DNA from: Chelonoidis abingdonii
Lineage: Eukaryota; Chordata; Testudines; Testudinidae
Direction of reading: 5' to 3'
Length of the DNA stretch: 64,000 nucleotides
NCBI RefSeq assembly: GCF_003597395.2
Contig: NC_133771.1
Coordinates: forward strand, 140,092,790-140,156,789
Numbering within the stretch: the stretch's first letter is position 1; each line of letters starts with the position of its first letter. The translations under genes were made by a program, and so were the position numbers. Below, in pieces: positions 25,374 to 37,700 of the stretch. The notes beneath the pieces are model-generated. The model did no database searches. It was not told the origin of the DNA and worked only from the letters and a program-made list of their open reading frames with translations.

Positions 25374-26008
25374 TCATCTGGCCTGCACTGTATAAGTGTG
25401 AAGGTGAGCTCCACAACCTATTAAGGAAGCGTCAGTTGTTAGAATCATGTACAGAGCAGGTTGAAGGAAAGGGACCCTGAAACAAACATTCTTGGGCTGT
25501 ATCCACCAGAGTAGTGAGTCCTTGACCTTTATAGGCATGGATTGGAGTTCGTGAAGGCTGTGTCTGTGAGGTATATAGAGACTGTACGTAGCCATTCCTG
25601 GAAACATCGTATGTGTAACCATGTGAACTTTACCACAAATGTGGCCACTGACCTGTAGCTGAGCAGCTGGAAACAAGTCCTGGCTGAGATCTGGGGGCAG
25701 GTTCTCCCCCTGGATACAATATACCCTGGGGGCAGGGTATATTGTGATATGGAAATGCGTGTCGTGGAGGTTAAGGGCTGAGAACCAATCCCCCAAGTCC
25801 CAGTGCTGAGATAATGGTGGAGAGGGTAACCATCTTGAAGTGTTGCAGTTTGACAAACTTGTTTAGTTTTGAAGGTCTCGGATTGGTCTCCACCCACCAG
25901 ATTTTTTTTTGGACCAGAAAATAATGGCAGAAAAAACTCTTCCCTCTGTGCTGGGATGGGACTGGCTCTATAGCTTCCAGTTGCAGAAGATGAATTATTT
26001 CTTATCAC
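25374..26008 (-). pseudogene. DIRS copy A reverse transcriptase/RNase H remnant
   Basis: The minus-strand frame at 25,374-25,856 contains GDWFSALNLHDTHFHITIYP, the decayed RT motif whose intact family form is close to DLxDAYFHIPI. It then reads LTTDASLIGCGAHL, the start of the RNase H domain with its conserved Asp. The catalytic YxDD block between them is missing, so this part carries a deletion. A second frame at 25,529-26,008 overlaps, indicating a frameshift. Confidence 0.8.
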
Positions 26009-26326
26009 AGAATGAGTTCATGAGAAGGTCCCTGAAGAGGGCTGGGGAGGGAAGATAGAGGAGTGGGGTGGGATAGATAGGAAAGGGATGGAGTATCCTT
26101 CCTTGATGAGCTACAGAACCCACGTGTCTGAAGTAATTAGCCTCTCTGATGGAAAGAAAGGGACTAGGTAGTTGCCAAACTGTTGTGATTGACACAGGGG
26201 AAGGCTTGTCGGGGCCTCAACCATAGCTGCAAAACAGTTGTTTGGTTGAAGGTATGTGAGAGGTGGCCCCCTTGAGGAGTCGTATGTATGTGCTTGGTAG
26301 GTGGCTTTTATCGACAGTGTTGAGTA

Positions 26327-28538
26327 TCATAGCATCACTAGGGAGTTTATTGCGGTGGTCGGGATCGTGGGGAAAGTTGGTATTTCCTTGGGCGTCTCTT
26401 CAGTGGTGGTGTGTAAATGCAGAGAGAGACTGGAGAGTTGCTCGAAAGTCCTTAAGAAAGCATAGGGACTCATCCATATGCTCCATGAATAATTTTGTTC
26501 CCTCAAAGGGTAGGTCCTCGATGCTGGTTTGTACCTCCTTAGGAAGTTTGGAGAGATGCAGCAATTATGCCTGTGTCTCATGACTCTGGCAGTCACAATG
26601 CAATGGGCAGCAGTATCCACAGAGTCCAAAGAGGCTTGTAAAACTGTATGGGCCAAGAGGTGTCCTTCGGAACTGAGCGCCCGGAGTTACTTTTTTTTTT
26701 TTGTCATCAGGAAGATCTTGGCAGAGTTCCTGCATTTTAGAATAGTTGAGACAACTGTACTTGGCCAAGACAGGCTTGTAATTGGATATTCAAAATTGGA
26801 GCATAGCAAATGAATAAGCCTTAGGGTCCAAACAGATCCAATAGCTTCCAGTCTGTCATGGGGGGTGGATCAAGACTGGTACTGGTGTCTTTTTTCATGC
26901 ACAGAATTGACAACTAGGGAATTTGAGGTGAGTGAAAAAAAAAGAAATTCCAAAATAATATTTTTTGTCTGCCATTTGCAGGTCGGTGGGATGGATGCTG
27001 ATGTCTACCAGAGCACCTTGCTGGAATTGAGAATGGCCTCATTGACAGAGAGCGATATTTCGGATGAGGATGTGCGCAGGATGTCAAGCAGTTTATGTTG
27101 ATCTTTCACTTCCTTCCGCCAAAGGAATCTGGAGAGAGTCTGCAATCCAGCAAAACAAAGCCTGGAAGTGTTTGAAGTCATTGGCTACAGTAGAGAGATG
27201 TGTGATCTTTTCTTCCCATGATGAGGCTAAGTGGAGTGGTGAGGAATTTCCTCCTCTTTTTCTTCCTCTTCATCAGCTATGGAGAGAGGCTCAGCCTCTG
27301 GTGGTTGAGAGACCAATGGAGATAGCAAATATGTAGGTCTTTGGCTTTGTTTTATGGGACACCTCCCAAACTGTGCTCTGTACATGGCCCAAGGATTCCA
27401 GAATGGCCAATGTGGAGGGAGTGGCACATGAGGTTGCATCTATGGTGGTCCATACCAGGGTCCTGGTCCAGTTGTGGATTGTGAAGAAGTGTAGAGGACG
27501 CCTTTTGCGCCTGTCCAGAGTATGAGGGTGTGGATGGAGTACTCTTCCTTCTCTTCCTCCTCCGTGTTGCTGGGTAAGGGCAGTGCTGTCCTTGGAGGAG
27601 AAAGAGAAGAATGGTGTAACTCCAGAGAGGAGGACGGAAGTGGAGAGAGGTCGTGTCTGAGTAGTGGTGATTCAGACATATCAGATACAAGTACGTACTT
27701 AGGATATCTGAACTCTTGGGGAGGAGCAAACCGGCACCAGTGCATGTGTACTGAGGAAGAGGTGCATTCCCTTGAGCAGCCAGCAGATGGAATTGAAGAT
27801 TTGCTCGGTGCTGATGTTTTGCTTGGTGCTGAAATGGTCATCAGCACTGGTGGTATTGTTGGTGCCATAGTACCGGAAGTTGGTCTGGTCACGGCAATTG
27901 GCACCATTCTTGAAGGTCTTGTGTCTTGATCTCCAGTGCTAAGACACGGTGCCAACAGCTGTAGGTCTGCCTGATTAGGATCTTTAGACCTTTACTTAGC
28001 TCCAATACCGGAGGTACTTGGGTAGTCCCTCGAGCTATGTCCCCTGGCCAAGGATGTTGAGACAACTGACCTCGCAAGGGATGGTATTCTGGTGGGCAGA
28101 GCCTCAGAGGGTGATGAGGGAGCCTGTTTCTTCCCATCAACACAGGAAAGAGAAGATTTTCTTTTAGAGGGATGTGGTGAATGAGGGTCAGTGGACAACC
28201 TAGAAGAGCATGAGAGTTGCATGGGGGAGGTGTCCGGGCTAGGGTCCAATGCTAGAAGCAGTGATTTCTCCATGAGAAGTTGTAACCAAATGTCCCATTT
28301 TTTGCTGGGCCTCCCAGTCAGGTTGCAGCAATGAGTACACTTTTGTGGGATGTGTCCCTCTCCCAGGCAGTGAATGCACTCTGGGTGACTCAGTTTCACG
28401 GAAGGTGTCTTGGCAGGAAATGCACCTCTTAAATCCAGGAGATCTGGGTATAAGGGTGAGGGGGAAAAAGCTTCCTGGTTGGGAAGGGCAGGAAGCGGGA
28501 AAACAAAAACCTAAGCTACGAACTAACAGGGAGGGCAA
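26327..28538 (-). pseudogene. DIRS copy A gag-like ORF1 remnants
   Basis: Several minus-strand fragments show the DIRS ORF1 character. One near 28,239-28,538 reads KRCISCQDT, and an overlapping frame reads CIHCLGEGHIPQKCTHC, a cysteine/histidine cluster typical of these gag-like proteins. A Pro/Ser-rich linker covers 27,440-27,955. A last segment at 26,327-26,656 contains LQASLDSVDTAAHCIVTA, the helical region that precedes the reverse transcriptase. The segments are in different frames, so the ORF is broken. Confidence 0.65.
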
Positions 28539-28999
28539 GAAGACAGAAAAGCGATTTTTTTTTTTTTTTAAGTGAGAGGATGAGAAAGGAAGAAGTAACT
28601 ACTAACTTGCACTAAAAATTAACAGGTAAAGCACTAACAGGTCAAAAGGAGAAGGGGCTCTGCTGCAGATTCCATCCCAGACCAAAGGGACAGAGAAGGA
28701 ACGGGCGGCAGTCGCACCACACAACACTATATATACAGATCCCATTCATGGTGGGAGACGGGAAGGTGTACGTGTGGTGCAATGGGCATTGCTGATGAAG
28801 ATCTCCGATCCCAGCCATAGGGGGTGCTGCTGCACCTACAGTGGAGCACCATCAGGCATCACTCAAAGAAGAACCAGTAAGTCCCTGTCACAGGACAGAC
28901 AGCATATTCTCTCAGCAACTGAAGCCCCTGTGTGGGGAATGGAGTACGAGACCTTTCAAATAAGTTTTCCTGTGAAGTTTCTGGGACAAGCAGTTTTTG

Positions 29000-31578
29000 G
29001 AGCTAAGATGGTCAAAAAATTTAAGTAGTGTAGGAAGAAATTTCCAAACATGAAACTAAATTCCATCTCTCAAAAGTAGCTGATGCGAATCATCGCAAGT
29101 ATGGTAAAGTAATAATAAAAAATCCAATGGGAGATATGGTCAAAGTCTGTGGCTGAAAGAGGCCATTCTTGAAAATGTTAGAAGTGTCACATTACCAAAA
29201 CACACGTAAATGGAGAGTTAGTTCCACCCTTAATTATGGAGAGCCATAGCAGTATATTTTGTTATTAACCCTTGAATAAAGGCAATTCTTAAGTGATCTA
29301 GAACTGTTACCACTACATTGTACTACGAGGTCCTTCTAATTAGGCACTATTTGCCCATGGTACACACACACACACACAGATGTTAAACAGAACATGCACA
29401 ATTTGTAGAAATGGGAGAAGGATTTCCCATTTCCAATAAAATTAGAGTCACATAGTATATTCTCCTCAGATATATTATATACATACAATACACCAAATAT
29501 GGATTAGATATTTACCTCCTTTTTACTGTAAGCCCGTAAGAGTCTTAGTAGGTATAAAATTAATTATCTTGATTTAGCTGAGTTTTGGACTGATCTTTGT
29601 TCAAGAGGATGAAAGTTGTTAAACATGCTAGTGGGTTATCAGAAAACAAGAACAGACACATTTAAGACTAATTCCATCAGCGTTTCAGAGTGCAGACCAT
29701 CATGCACAAAACAATGAGTTGTTTTCATTTCAAAATAAGTTTACCAATGAACAGACTTGATTTTTGTAAACACAGCTTTTTTTAAACAGATGCACAAGTG
29801 TATTTGATGTAGCTCTTTAATTTGCAGACATTACAAGTAATCTGAAATAGAAAACAAGAATTCTAAATAAGCTGTTGCAATATTAAAATGCTAGATGAGA
29901 TTGTGTTAATGAGCCACAAATGCAAACTTATACAAAACCTTTGAGAATACAGCTGTGTGGCTTACATTCCCCTCACTCTCTGTTCTATTAAAACTGTATA
30001 CATTGAGGAAGGACAAGTGAACATGTTACCATGGTGATCAGAACAGCCTTATCAAAGTTACTACATCATTTACTATGTAGAAAGGATTCCCTAAAAGACC
30101 TTATTAAGCAAGAACACAATGATTTTTTTTTTTTAAAGTTTTCAGAAAACAATTTTTGCTCCACTTATAATAAGGTATCTGATATATAGGGCCTTTCATT
30201 TTCAGATGTTATTTTGTTTAATTTTTCCCAGGAATTTATCAGTGTTTATTACCACCACATCAAAACAGGTGAAAATCAGTGCAAAAAAATCTAGCTCCGA
30301 ATGAAGTCAATGACAAAACTTCTATTGACTTCAGTGGAAACAGGATTTGGCTGAAGCCTTATGCTTTCACACACTGAGAACATTCTGGGCAATGAATCAG
30401 TGTGTCAAGACAGCACAGAACATCTAAACCTATAGAAGTCGTCTGGCACATTCTTCAAGGCACTGTGACAGACATCTGCGTTTACCAGTCCCAATGTCTT
30501 GACATTTTGTTCTGGAGGGATTGTATAGATAGGATCAGATATTGAAAAATAAACAATACGGCAGTGGTTATTTCACTGTGGGTACACAGACTGTAAATGT
30601 AAACATTTAATTAGGGTGAAAGATATACCACTCTTGCTCATTACATCATCCTCATCTTCTTCTAAATGCATCTGTTTTAAATAAAGTATTTATATTTCAC
30701 ACATGCCTCACTGAGGGCTTACACCAGGGCAGGTCTGAGGCTTTAAAGTTTATGTTGCAATCAGCAACAAGTATTAGCTAAGGATCTACTCCTGTTCAAA
30801 AGCAGCAGCATAGTGTGCTCCATAGCACAGCTGAACTGAAAGAATGAACAAGGATTTACTCAAAGTTTCCTACAAGTTTATATCATTACAATTTTAGAAT
30901 GGGAGGTAAATGGCTTTTTGTATTTCTATAAGCCTTCTTGGTGCAGAGTTAAGCTAAAGGAAAAAAGCAAGTCCTAGATTGTGTGCTCCTTTATTTTCTT
31001 CAATAAAGGAAATTTCAGAATCACAATGTTGCTTAATTCCACCAAGTTTTAAAGTAAAATTTGCTACAGTGTTCACTAAACATCCACATTTATAAATACC
31101 ATTAACTGTACAGGACTGACCATTCCAAGCAGCATTACAGCAATAACTGGCATTCTGCTTCAAGAGTGGTCATTCTGCCTTTGTTAGATATATATTTGTA
31201 AAGGCAAAAGAAAATAAATTATCTTCCTAAGAAAATGAAAATTAAAAATAGGTTCAGGAATATGTATGACTGATTTTGGTCTCAGAAAAATCTATGACTG
31301 TCAAAGATATCTACCATTTAATATTATATTTGGTTCTTTCATTAAAAAAAACAATCTTTATTGATAACTGAAATTATTAAAATTTATGCACTGGCAGGAA
31401 AGTGAGGCTATCTTAAATCTGCATGTAAACCACTTATTTACCATAAAAATTTATTGTGCTTCTAAAAATATTGTAACTGTGGGTTTAATTGTTGATAACT
31501 CAGGGAAAATCTAAGTGCTAAAAGCATGCACCATCAGTAATGGGTTTTCACAAAGGACATTTTTAATTACAAACTGAC
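29000..31578 (-). other. GNG4: GNG4 3' UTR and downstream sequence (extent uncertain)
   Basis: The AT-rich sequence after the GNG4 stop has no repeat I recognise except a CA microsatellite near 29,362. Minus-strand AATAAA signals occur at 31362-31357, 30995-30990 and 30250-30245; any of these could end a transcript, and I cannot tell which is used. A 69-codon open frame at 30,954-31,163 is not protein-like and is best read as UTR. Confidence 0.5.
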
Positions 31579-31707
31579 TCAAAGGATAGTACAAAAGAAT
31601 TTCTTCTCCCTGAAGGGATTTTCAGATGCAGGCACTGGTATAATAAGGGGATCTTCTCCAATATGAGCATCACAGTATGCCAATAAATCAGCTGCAGCCT
31701 TGGATAC
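31579..31707 (-). CDS. GNG4: GNG4 exon 3, coding part (42 codons plus stop)
   Basis: The exon follows a CCTATTAG acceptor just above 31707. It is in phase 0 with exon 2, so the junction reads ...RIK|VSKAAAD as in other gamma genes. It encodes the second half of the G-gamma domain and the CTIL prenylation box, then stops with TGA at 31581-31579. The last exon continues leftward into an AT-rich 3' UTR. Confidence 0.95.
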   Translation of the reverse strand, partial: VSKAAADLLAYCDAHIGEDPLIIPVPASENPFREKKFFCTIL

Positions 31708-34700
31708 CTAATAGGAGAAAAGAAAGTGATAGCCATTATTAAACTTGTGATACTGAAATAGTCAATGTTGTTTAAACATTCCCATTAAACATAAAATATC
31801 AGAAGTTCCCCTTATGAAAACAGCAGATGATCAGCATATCTACTTTTCAAGGTATTAGACCAAAGGTCTGAACCTGCTCTTACAAGGCCAGATCATTCTT
31901 TTACATGGTTTTCCAACATAGGGGATAGGAAACAGTCTTGATTCATGAAGTTTCTTCCTAACTGTTTCCTCAGGGCAAACAGTGAGTTTAAAACCCTTTG
32001 TGAAGTCACCAATTAATGTGATACACATGGCATTAATTATAATCTGAATCTTAGAGTAAATTGTCTTAACATTTATTTGTACTTATTCTTTCATATTCAT
32101 GGGATAAATCTAAATCTTCCAAAATACGCAGGTAAAGAGTTCTACTTTTTTCTGTCCTTATGGAAAAGTGCAATAGAAATTTAACAGAAAATGAAAACCT
32201 CTCATATTGGGTTTTGAACTATACTATACAATTTAATAGATATCTGCCTTCCTGTTATACAATTTTGTGAACGTTAACCTTTTTATGTGTTTCAGCCACT
32301 GTATTGGAATGTATAGGCTGTAGAGTGATTTTTATACAGCCCTATTGGTTTCATACCTATCAAATTCTATAATTTTTCCATACAGATGTACCACTCCCCT
32401 CGATTTAGTGCTACACAAAACACATACAGATTTGTGTGCTGGGGTCAATTACAATATACACCTCTACTCCGCTATAACGCGGTCATGGGGAGCCAACAAT
32501 CCTACTGCGTTATAGCTGACGCCCCGTTATATCTGGTTATATAGGGGCAGCAGGGCTCCGGCAGTGATTTAAAGAGCTCTGGGCTCCGGCCGCTGTGGGG
32601 AGCCCGGGCCCTTTAAATCACTGGCTAGCCCCGCTGCTGTAGTCCCGGTGTAATGGCGGCAGGGCTCCAGCAGGATTTAAAGGGACCCCGTAGCAGCCGG
32701 AGCCCTGGACCCTTTAAAGCGCTGCCGGAGCCCCGCTGCTACTGCGCTATATGCGAAACCGTGTAATATCGGGTCACGTTATAGCGGGGTAGAGGTGTAT
32801 TGCTTTCCATTTCATGCAAAAATGTTCCATCATTAGCTGAAATCCTTCAACATTATATTAAGTCTCAACAGGTTTCTTTACTGGGGGACTTTAATGGGAG
32901 CTAAGGATGCCCAGCGCCTTGGAGAATGAGGCCCAATATGAGTATTAATCATTAGCCTTCAGGATCCATTGTAAGTCTCACTAATTTTCCTCAGGCCTTT
33001 GTGATAGGGCTATGGCACCTAGTCATGCTGTGTCACAAAGTATGTGGAACATTTTTGTATCCCTGCTACGTGAGTTGAGCCATTTAAATTTTTCTTTTTG
33101 TTTTTTAAAAAGATTATTGTATCTTAAGTATTGGGACAGTGCCCAGAGCTTCGATAGGTGCTCTTTTTGTCAGTCAAGCTATATTAAAATAATGGTGTCC
33201 AAATAAAGGACAACGATATCAAACTCTCCCTTCAATTACAGACTGAGCTCAGTATGATTGCACCAGTACAAATGAGAGGAGAATTTGAGCCTAATTTCTT
33301 ATGTTTTCCAAAGAATTTATAATCAGCCTCAAAACTCTAGCCTGCTCATGCATAGCCTCCTTTGACAAGTGCCCAAACCTCCAGAGGGCTTTGGATCTGG
33401 CCCATAACTTCAGTGGGAACCTTTCCAATGACTTCAATAAGCTTTTAATCATGCTCCATATGAACTTTCCAATCCGTTTTCATATCAAGGAACAATTTAT
33501 TCCATCCAATTTTTTACTTAAACTAGAAAACTTAAAACCGACCAAATATTTATGATTGGAATTCCATTACAGACTGCGCTCCTTAGCTGAGGAAATCAAA
33601 ATGTTAAAGTCACGATAACGAGTTTATAGCAAGTGAACCATGTTGAGAGAGAGGGAGAGGGTTGGGCAGAAGCATTACACATGAACAACTAATCACTGGG
33701 GTAATATATAGCTAGGAAAAACAGTATTACATAGTGCAGGAAAATAGTTCAGTTGAGCAAATCTTGAGGGGAAAGAGGTCTTCAGAAAGGTATAGTACTT
33801 TAGAAAAAAACAGGTCAGACAACAGAAAAATAAAATGAGTGAGAAAGGAAGAAAGCAAAAGAGGTGAAAGCAGACTGTTTCCCCGTTATTTTCAGACTCC
33901 CTCAAATATCTGCTGGGTGAGATGTGGCAAAAGAAACTATGATTTTTCACTTTATTATGGTGGTCAGGGATCGGACAAGTCTGAATTGTAATAACCAAAG
34001 AGAATTGCAGAATCTTTTCAGCAAATTCTGACAGGATTTTCATTTAAATTCACTGGAGAATTTAATGAGACTCTACAAGGAGTCCTGATGTGTACATTAA
34101 GGACAAGATCATTGCCCACACTCCAGAAAGGCAGACCAGAAGATGGCACAATGAGCTCTCCCTTACTAATGACCCTTACAGGAACTGTGCAAAGTACAAC
34201 TTTGTGTTCCACTGAATGGTAGGCAAATTACTCTGGCTAATGGGTAGGCCATGGCCCTAGAGGGAACGTATGCCACTGCATTCTGGAGCATAAGTAATGA
34301 GAAATGAGTGTGTTGCCCAGCATTACAACTTGACTGATCTATCTACTTCTCCATTCTCACTCCTGATTAGACTCAACTGCACTTCACAGTCCTCAAGGCA
34401 GAGTTCTCCCCTAACTCACTGAGCTCGTCCTGAATTCACTTGTGTAAATCCAACCCTCAAAGCCAGATCTGCCTCCACAGACATCAGATCCATTATTCTG
34501 TAAGGTTATATCATGTGCCTCAAATACCTTCACTACTGTAAAGAGCTATTACATAGTAAATAAATCTTTAAGCCAACCTCCACAAGCTGAAATAAAGTTT
34601 GGCTAAAGATGATTGGTTGGTTCATTCTGAATTATTAAATAGCAGAAGAAGACATTTTACCCATGAAGCCGATTCTCCATTACATTTAGGGCCTGATCTT

Positions 34701-37700
34701 GCAAGCCCAGCATGCACAAAACTGACATTGACTTCAGTGAGAGTTCTGTACACAGAGGACTGATCTTTCTGTAACTGTTTGCTGCCTATCACAGACAGTC
34801 AATTTATGAAAGGTAACAAATCTGAGTATAAAAAAAACTACCACAGCTTTCCACTGGATGGAAAAGGAAAGAATAGTTTTCTACCATCACCTTTTGAGAA
34901 AAATAAAGTAATGTAATTCTATTGCCCTACCACACAAACACCAATGTGACTGATATGAAGACTGGGAATGATGGCAGAAGTTCCAACTTCTAGAATGCTG
35001 ATGGGTTAGAATGTTGATTGGTTACAAGTTCTTTATATGAGCATTATATCTGAGAGCACAGTGATATGCAGGGTCACAGCAATTCAAGATGAAAAAAGCT
35101 ATTACTAAGTCCATCCCTAGGCTAAGGCATCATATAGCCTCCAAACCTAACTTATAAACCAATTTATGAATAGGAAAATGGAACACTTCCAGAAGCAGAG
35201 AGTTGGCATACCTTTCAACAGCATATTAAAACAACACTTCAGATTTACTAACGTCAGAACAAGAATCACAAGTGAGTTGTAGACTCACTACAGTATGATG
35301 CAACAGTACCCACTTACAAGCAGCAACAAAGCAGCACAGCCCAACATTTCAGCTCAATGATTGTCACAAGCTAAAACCTCCATCTTCTTCCCCATACCAA
35401 GCCCAAGAACTTTTCCCCTCCTCAGGTTTACACTGCATTAGGGCTGTTGGAGTAGCTCCCTGGCAGCTATAGAGGTACAGTGGCTGGCTATTACAACAAT
35501 AGAAAAAAATTAGTGGTCATACTCCAACAGCACTAAGTCACATCAGGGTGAGCTTTTATAGGTTACGGACATATTTGTCAACACCGAAGAGGTGTGCTGC
35601 AACAGCTTACTAATGCATACCCTGCTGTGCCTTATTTCTGTATGTAATGTACTGTGTCATTATTATATTTGAAATACAGGAAATCTTAAACAAAGAACAA
35701 GATTTTAAACTTTAATAACAGTTGCTCACCTTAAAATATTCAAGCTGAATGCTGCTTGGCAGTTTCTGTTCAATGCTGCATAGCTCAGGACTACTTTTAT
35801 CAATATAAAAAAATCAAATGAACCTCTATTGCCCCAATAAAACTGTGGCTTCTGTTTCATAAAAACTCATTTACATCTGCCACAGAAATGGCTAAAATAA
35901 TCAGAATTCATCGGTCAAACTGAAGTCTAACAAAGTTAACAACAGGAGTGCTTCCTTAACACTTCCCCTTTTTTACTGTATTAAAATATGTATTTTTCCA
36001 ATCTCTCATTTTACATATCATGCTTTTCTACTCCCCTTAGGATAAAGGGAGTATGTAGTTGTCAAAGTTATCAAATAGTTGTGATGCTGAAAACAACTGG
36101 CAGCCTCAGGAGAACTGTGGAATTTTACCATTACATTTCAGAACAACAGAGGTGATTAAAACAGCCCAAGTTAGAATGTAATCCTGTTAGCTAGCTGTAC
36201 TATAATTATAAGCTTCAAATGACAAGGAAAAATGCTGCAATTACTATGTCATCTGCCTTGTCATAGATTGTGACTAATTACTATCATTGCTATGACACCC
36301 ACTCCGCTTATTCCTTTGCATCCAAAAAAATCAACAGATCTGCACACATTTCTCAGCAACCCCACCGCTTATCTCACAACATTATTCAGAGCCAGTTAGG
36401 GGTATTTTCCATTTCCTTTTGAAAAAAAAAGGAAACAAAGTAATAGCTGATACAGTATGATACTTAAGTGTTTCAGAATTCTTTCTTGCTCTTTTTCTAC
36501 TCATGAAGGTGAGAAGATCAAAACAGAACTCAGAGCCTCTATTCATGGGACAACTATGGTGCAGCCAGCCACCTGCAGCACTACATTCTCTTAACCTCTC
36601 TCAATTTCGATGACCATCCTGGTTAGCAGGAATCAACATCTTCCATAGGCACCAGTAGTTGTTCTTGGGGCATCTCCTAGGTAGGAGCCATTACCTATAT
36701 CAGCATCCTGATTCCATGCTGTGGGATCGATCCTCACCTTCTGTAGTCAGATGACACCAAACTCAGTTTACTATTCTTCTACTGTAACTCATTCTTCAAG
36801 CTTATCATATGCCATCAACAACAGCATTCCCCCAGACACTGGTACATGTACCAGTATTGATGCTTCCAGCTTTTATGACTAATAGAAGTCTTGTCTCTCC
36901 CTCTCTTTAATGAGCTTCCTTGTTGGACTCCAGTACACTGGCACTGCTTGCTTCTCTGATGGGCCACGGTGCTTGCCTTCTAGTCCGTTACAAACAATTT
37001 AAGTTGCAGTGGAGTATGGGGACCTCCAAATGCAACATTTAGGATCACAAATCTTTGATATGAGCAGGCTCACGCAACCTCTGCTGGTTACAGCATGTGA
37101 GGCAGCCACAGACAAGGTGATGTGCAATGGAGCCCTTTTTGTTTCTTTATGATGCATGAAGGTGGCCAAGAAAGTTTATTTTAAGAAAAAATATATTCCA
37201 TCCTTTTTTTCTTCTCATTAGAAATTCAAGTCTTATCTACTCTGGAAGACTGATCAGATAGTGAAGCAATTTTTATTCAAACTATTTAAAAACCACTTGT
37301 TTTTTTGTTAACTACTTAAGTTAAATAGATGTTAAGAAACACTTGGGGAAAAACAACATCTTTAAGATTCAGCACTGCTACCTCTTAAGTAAAGATCTGC
37401 AAGAGCTCCAAATCAAGGGTTCTCAAACTGGGAGTCGGCACCCCTCAGTGAGTTGAGAAGTTATTGCATGGGGGGTGGTGAGCTGTCAGTCTCCACCCCA
37501 AACCCTACTTTGCCTCCAGCATTTATAATGGTGTTAAGTATATTAAAAAGTGTTTTTAATTTATAAGAGGGGTGTTGCACTCAGGGGCTTGCTAAGTGAA
37601 AGGGGTCACCACTACAAAAGTTTGAGAACTACTGCTCTAAATTCATATCTTGAGGCTACCAATGAGTCTTTCAGTAAAGACAGGATAGACCAGATTTGTA

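Larger units (their letters stand above)
23275..28880 (-). mobile_element. DIRS-type tyrosine-recombinase retrotransposon, decayed but with both ends (copy A)
   Basis: On the minus strand, gag-like, reverse transcriptase/RNase H and tyrosine recombinase remnants follow in the order known for DIRS elements. The left end (23,275-23,480) and right end (about 28,680-28,880) are inverted copies of about 200 bp; both contain a TATATA-like stretch followed by a GTTCCTTCTCTG phrase. An internal complementary region lies at 23,527-23,632, next to the recombinase end. All open frames carry stops and frameshifts, so the copy is dead. DIRS elements insert through circular intermediates and make no target duplication, and none is seen. 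Confidence 0.8.

Noticed and set aside
27522..27929. 135-codon plus-strand frame
   Set aside because: It is the antisense shadow of the gag-like region of DIRS copy A.
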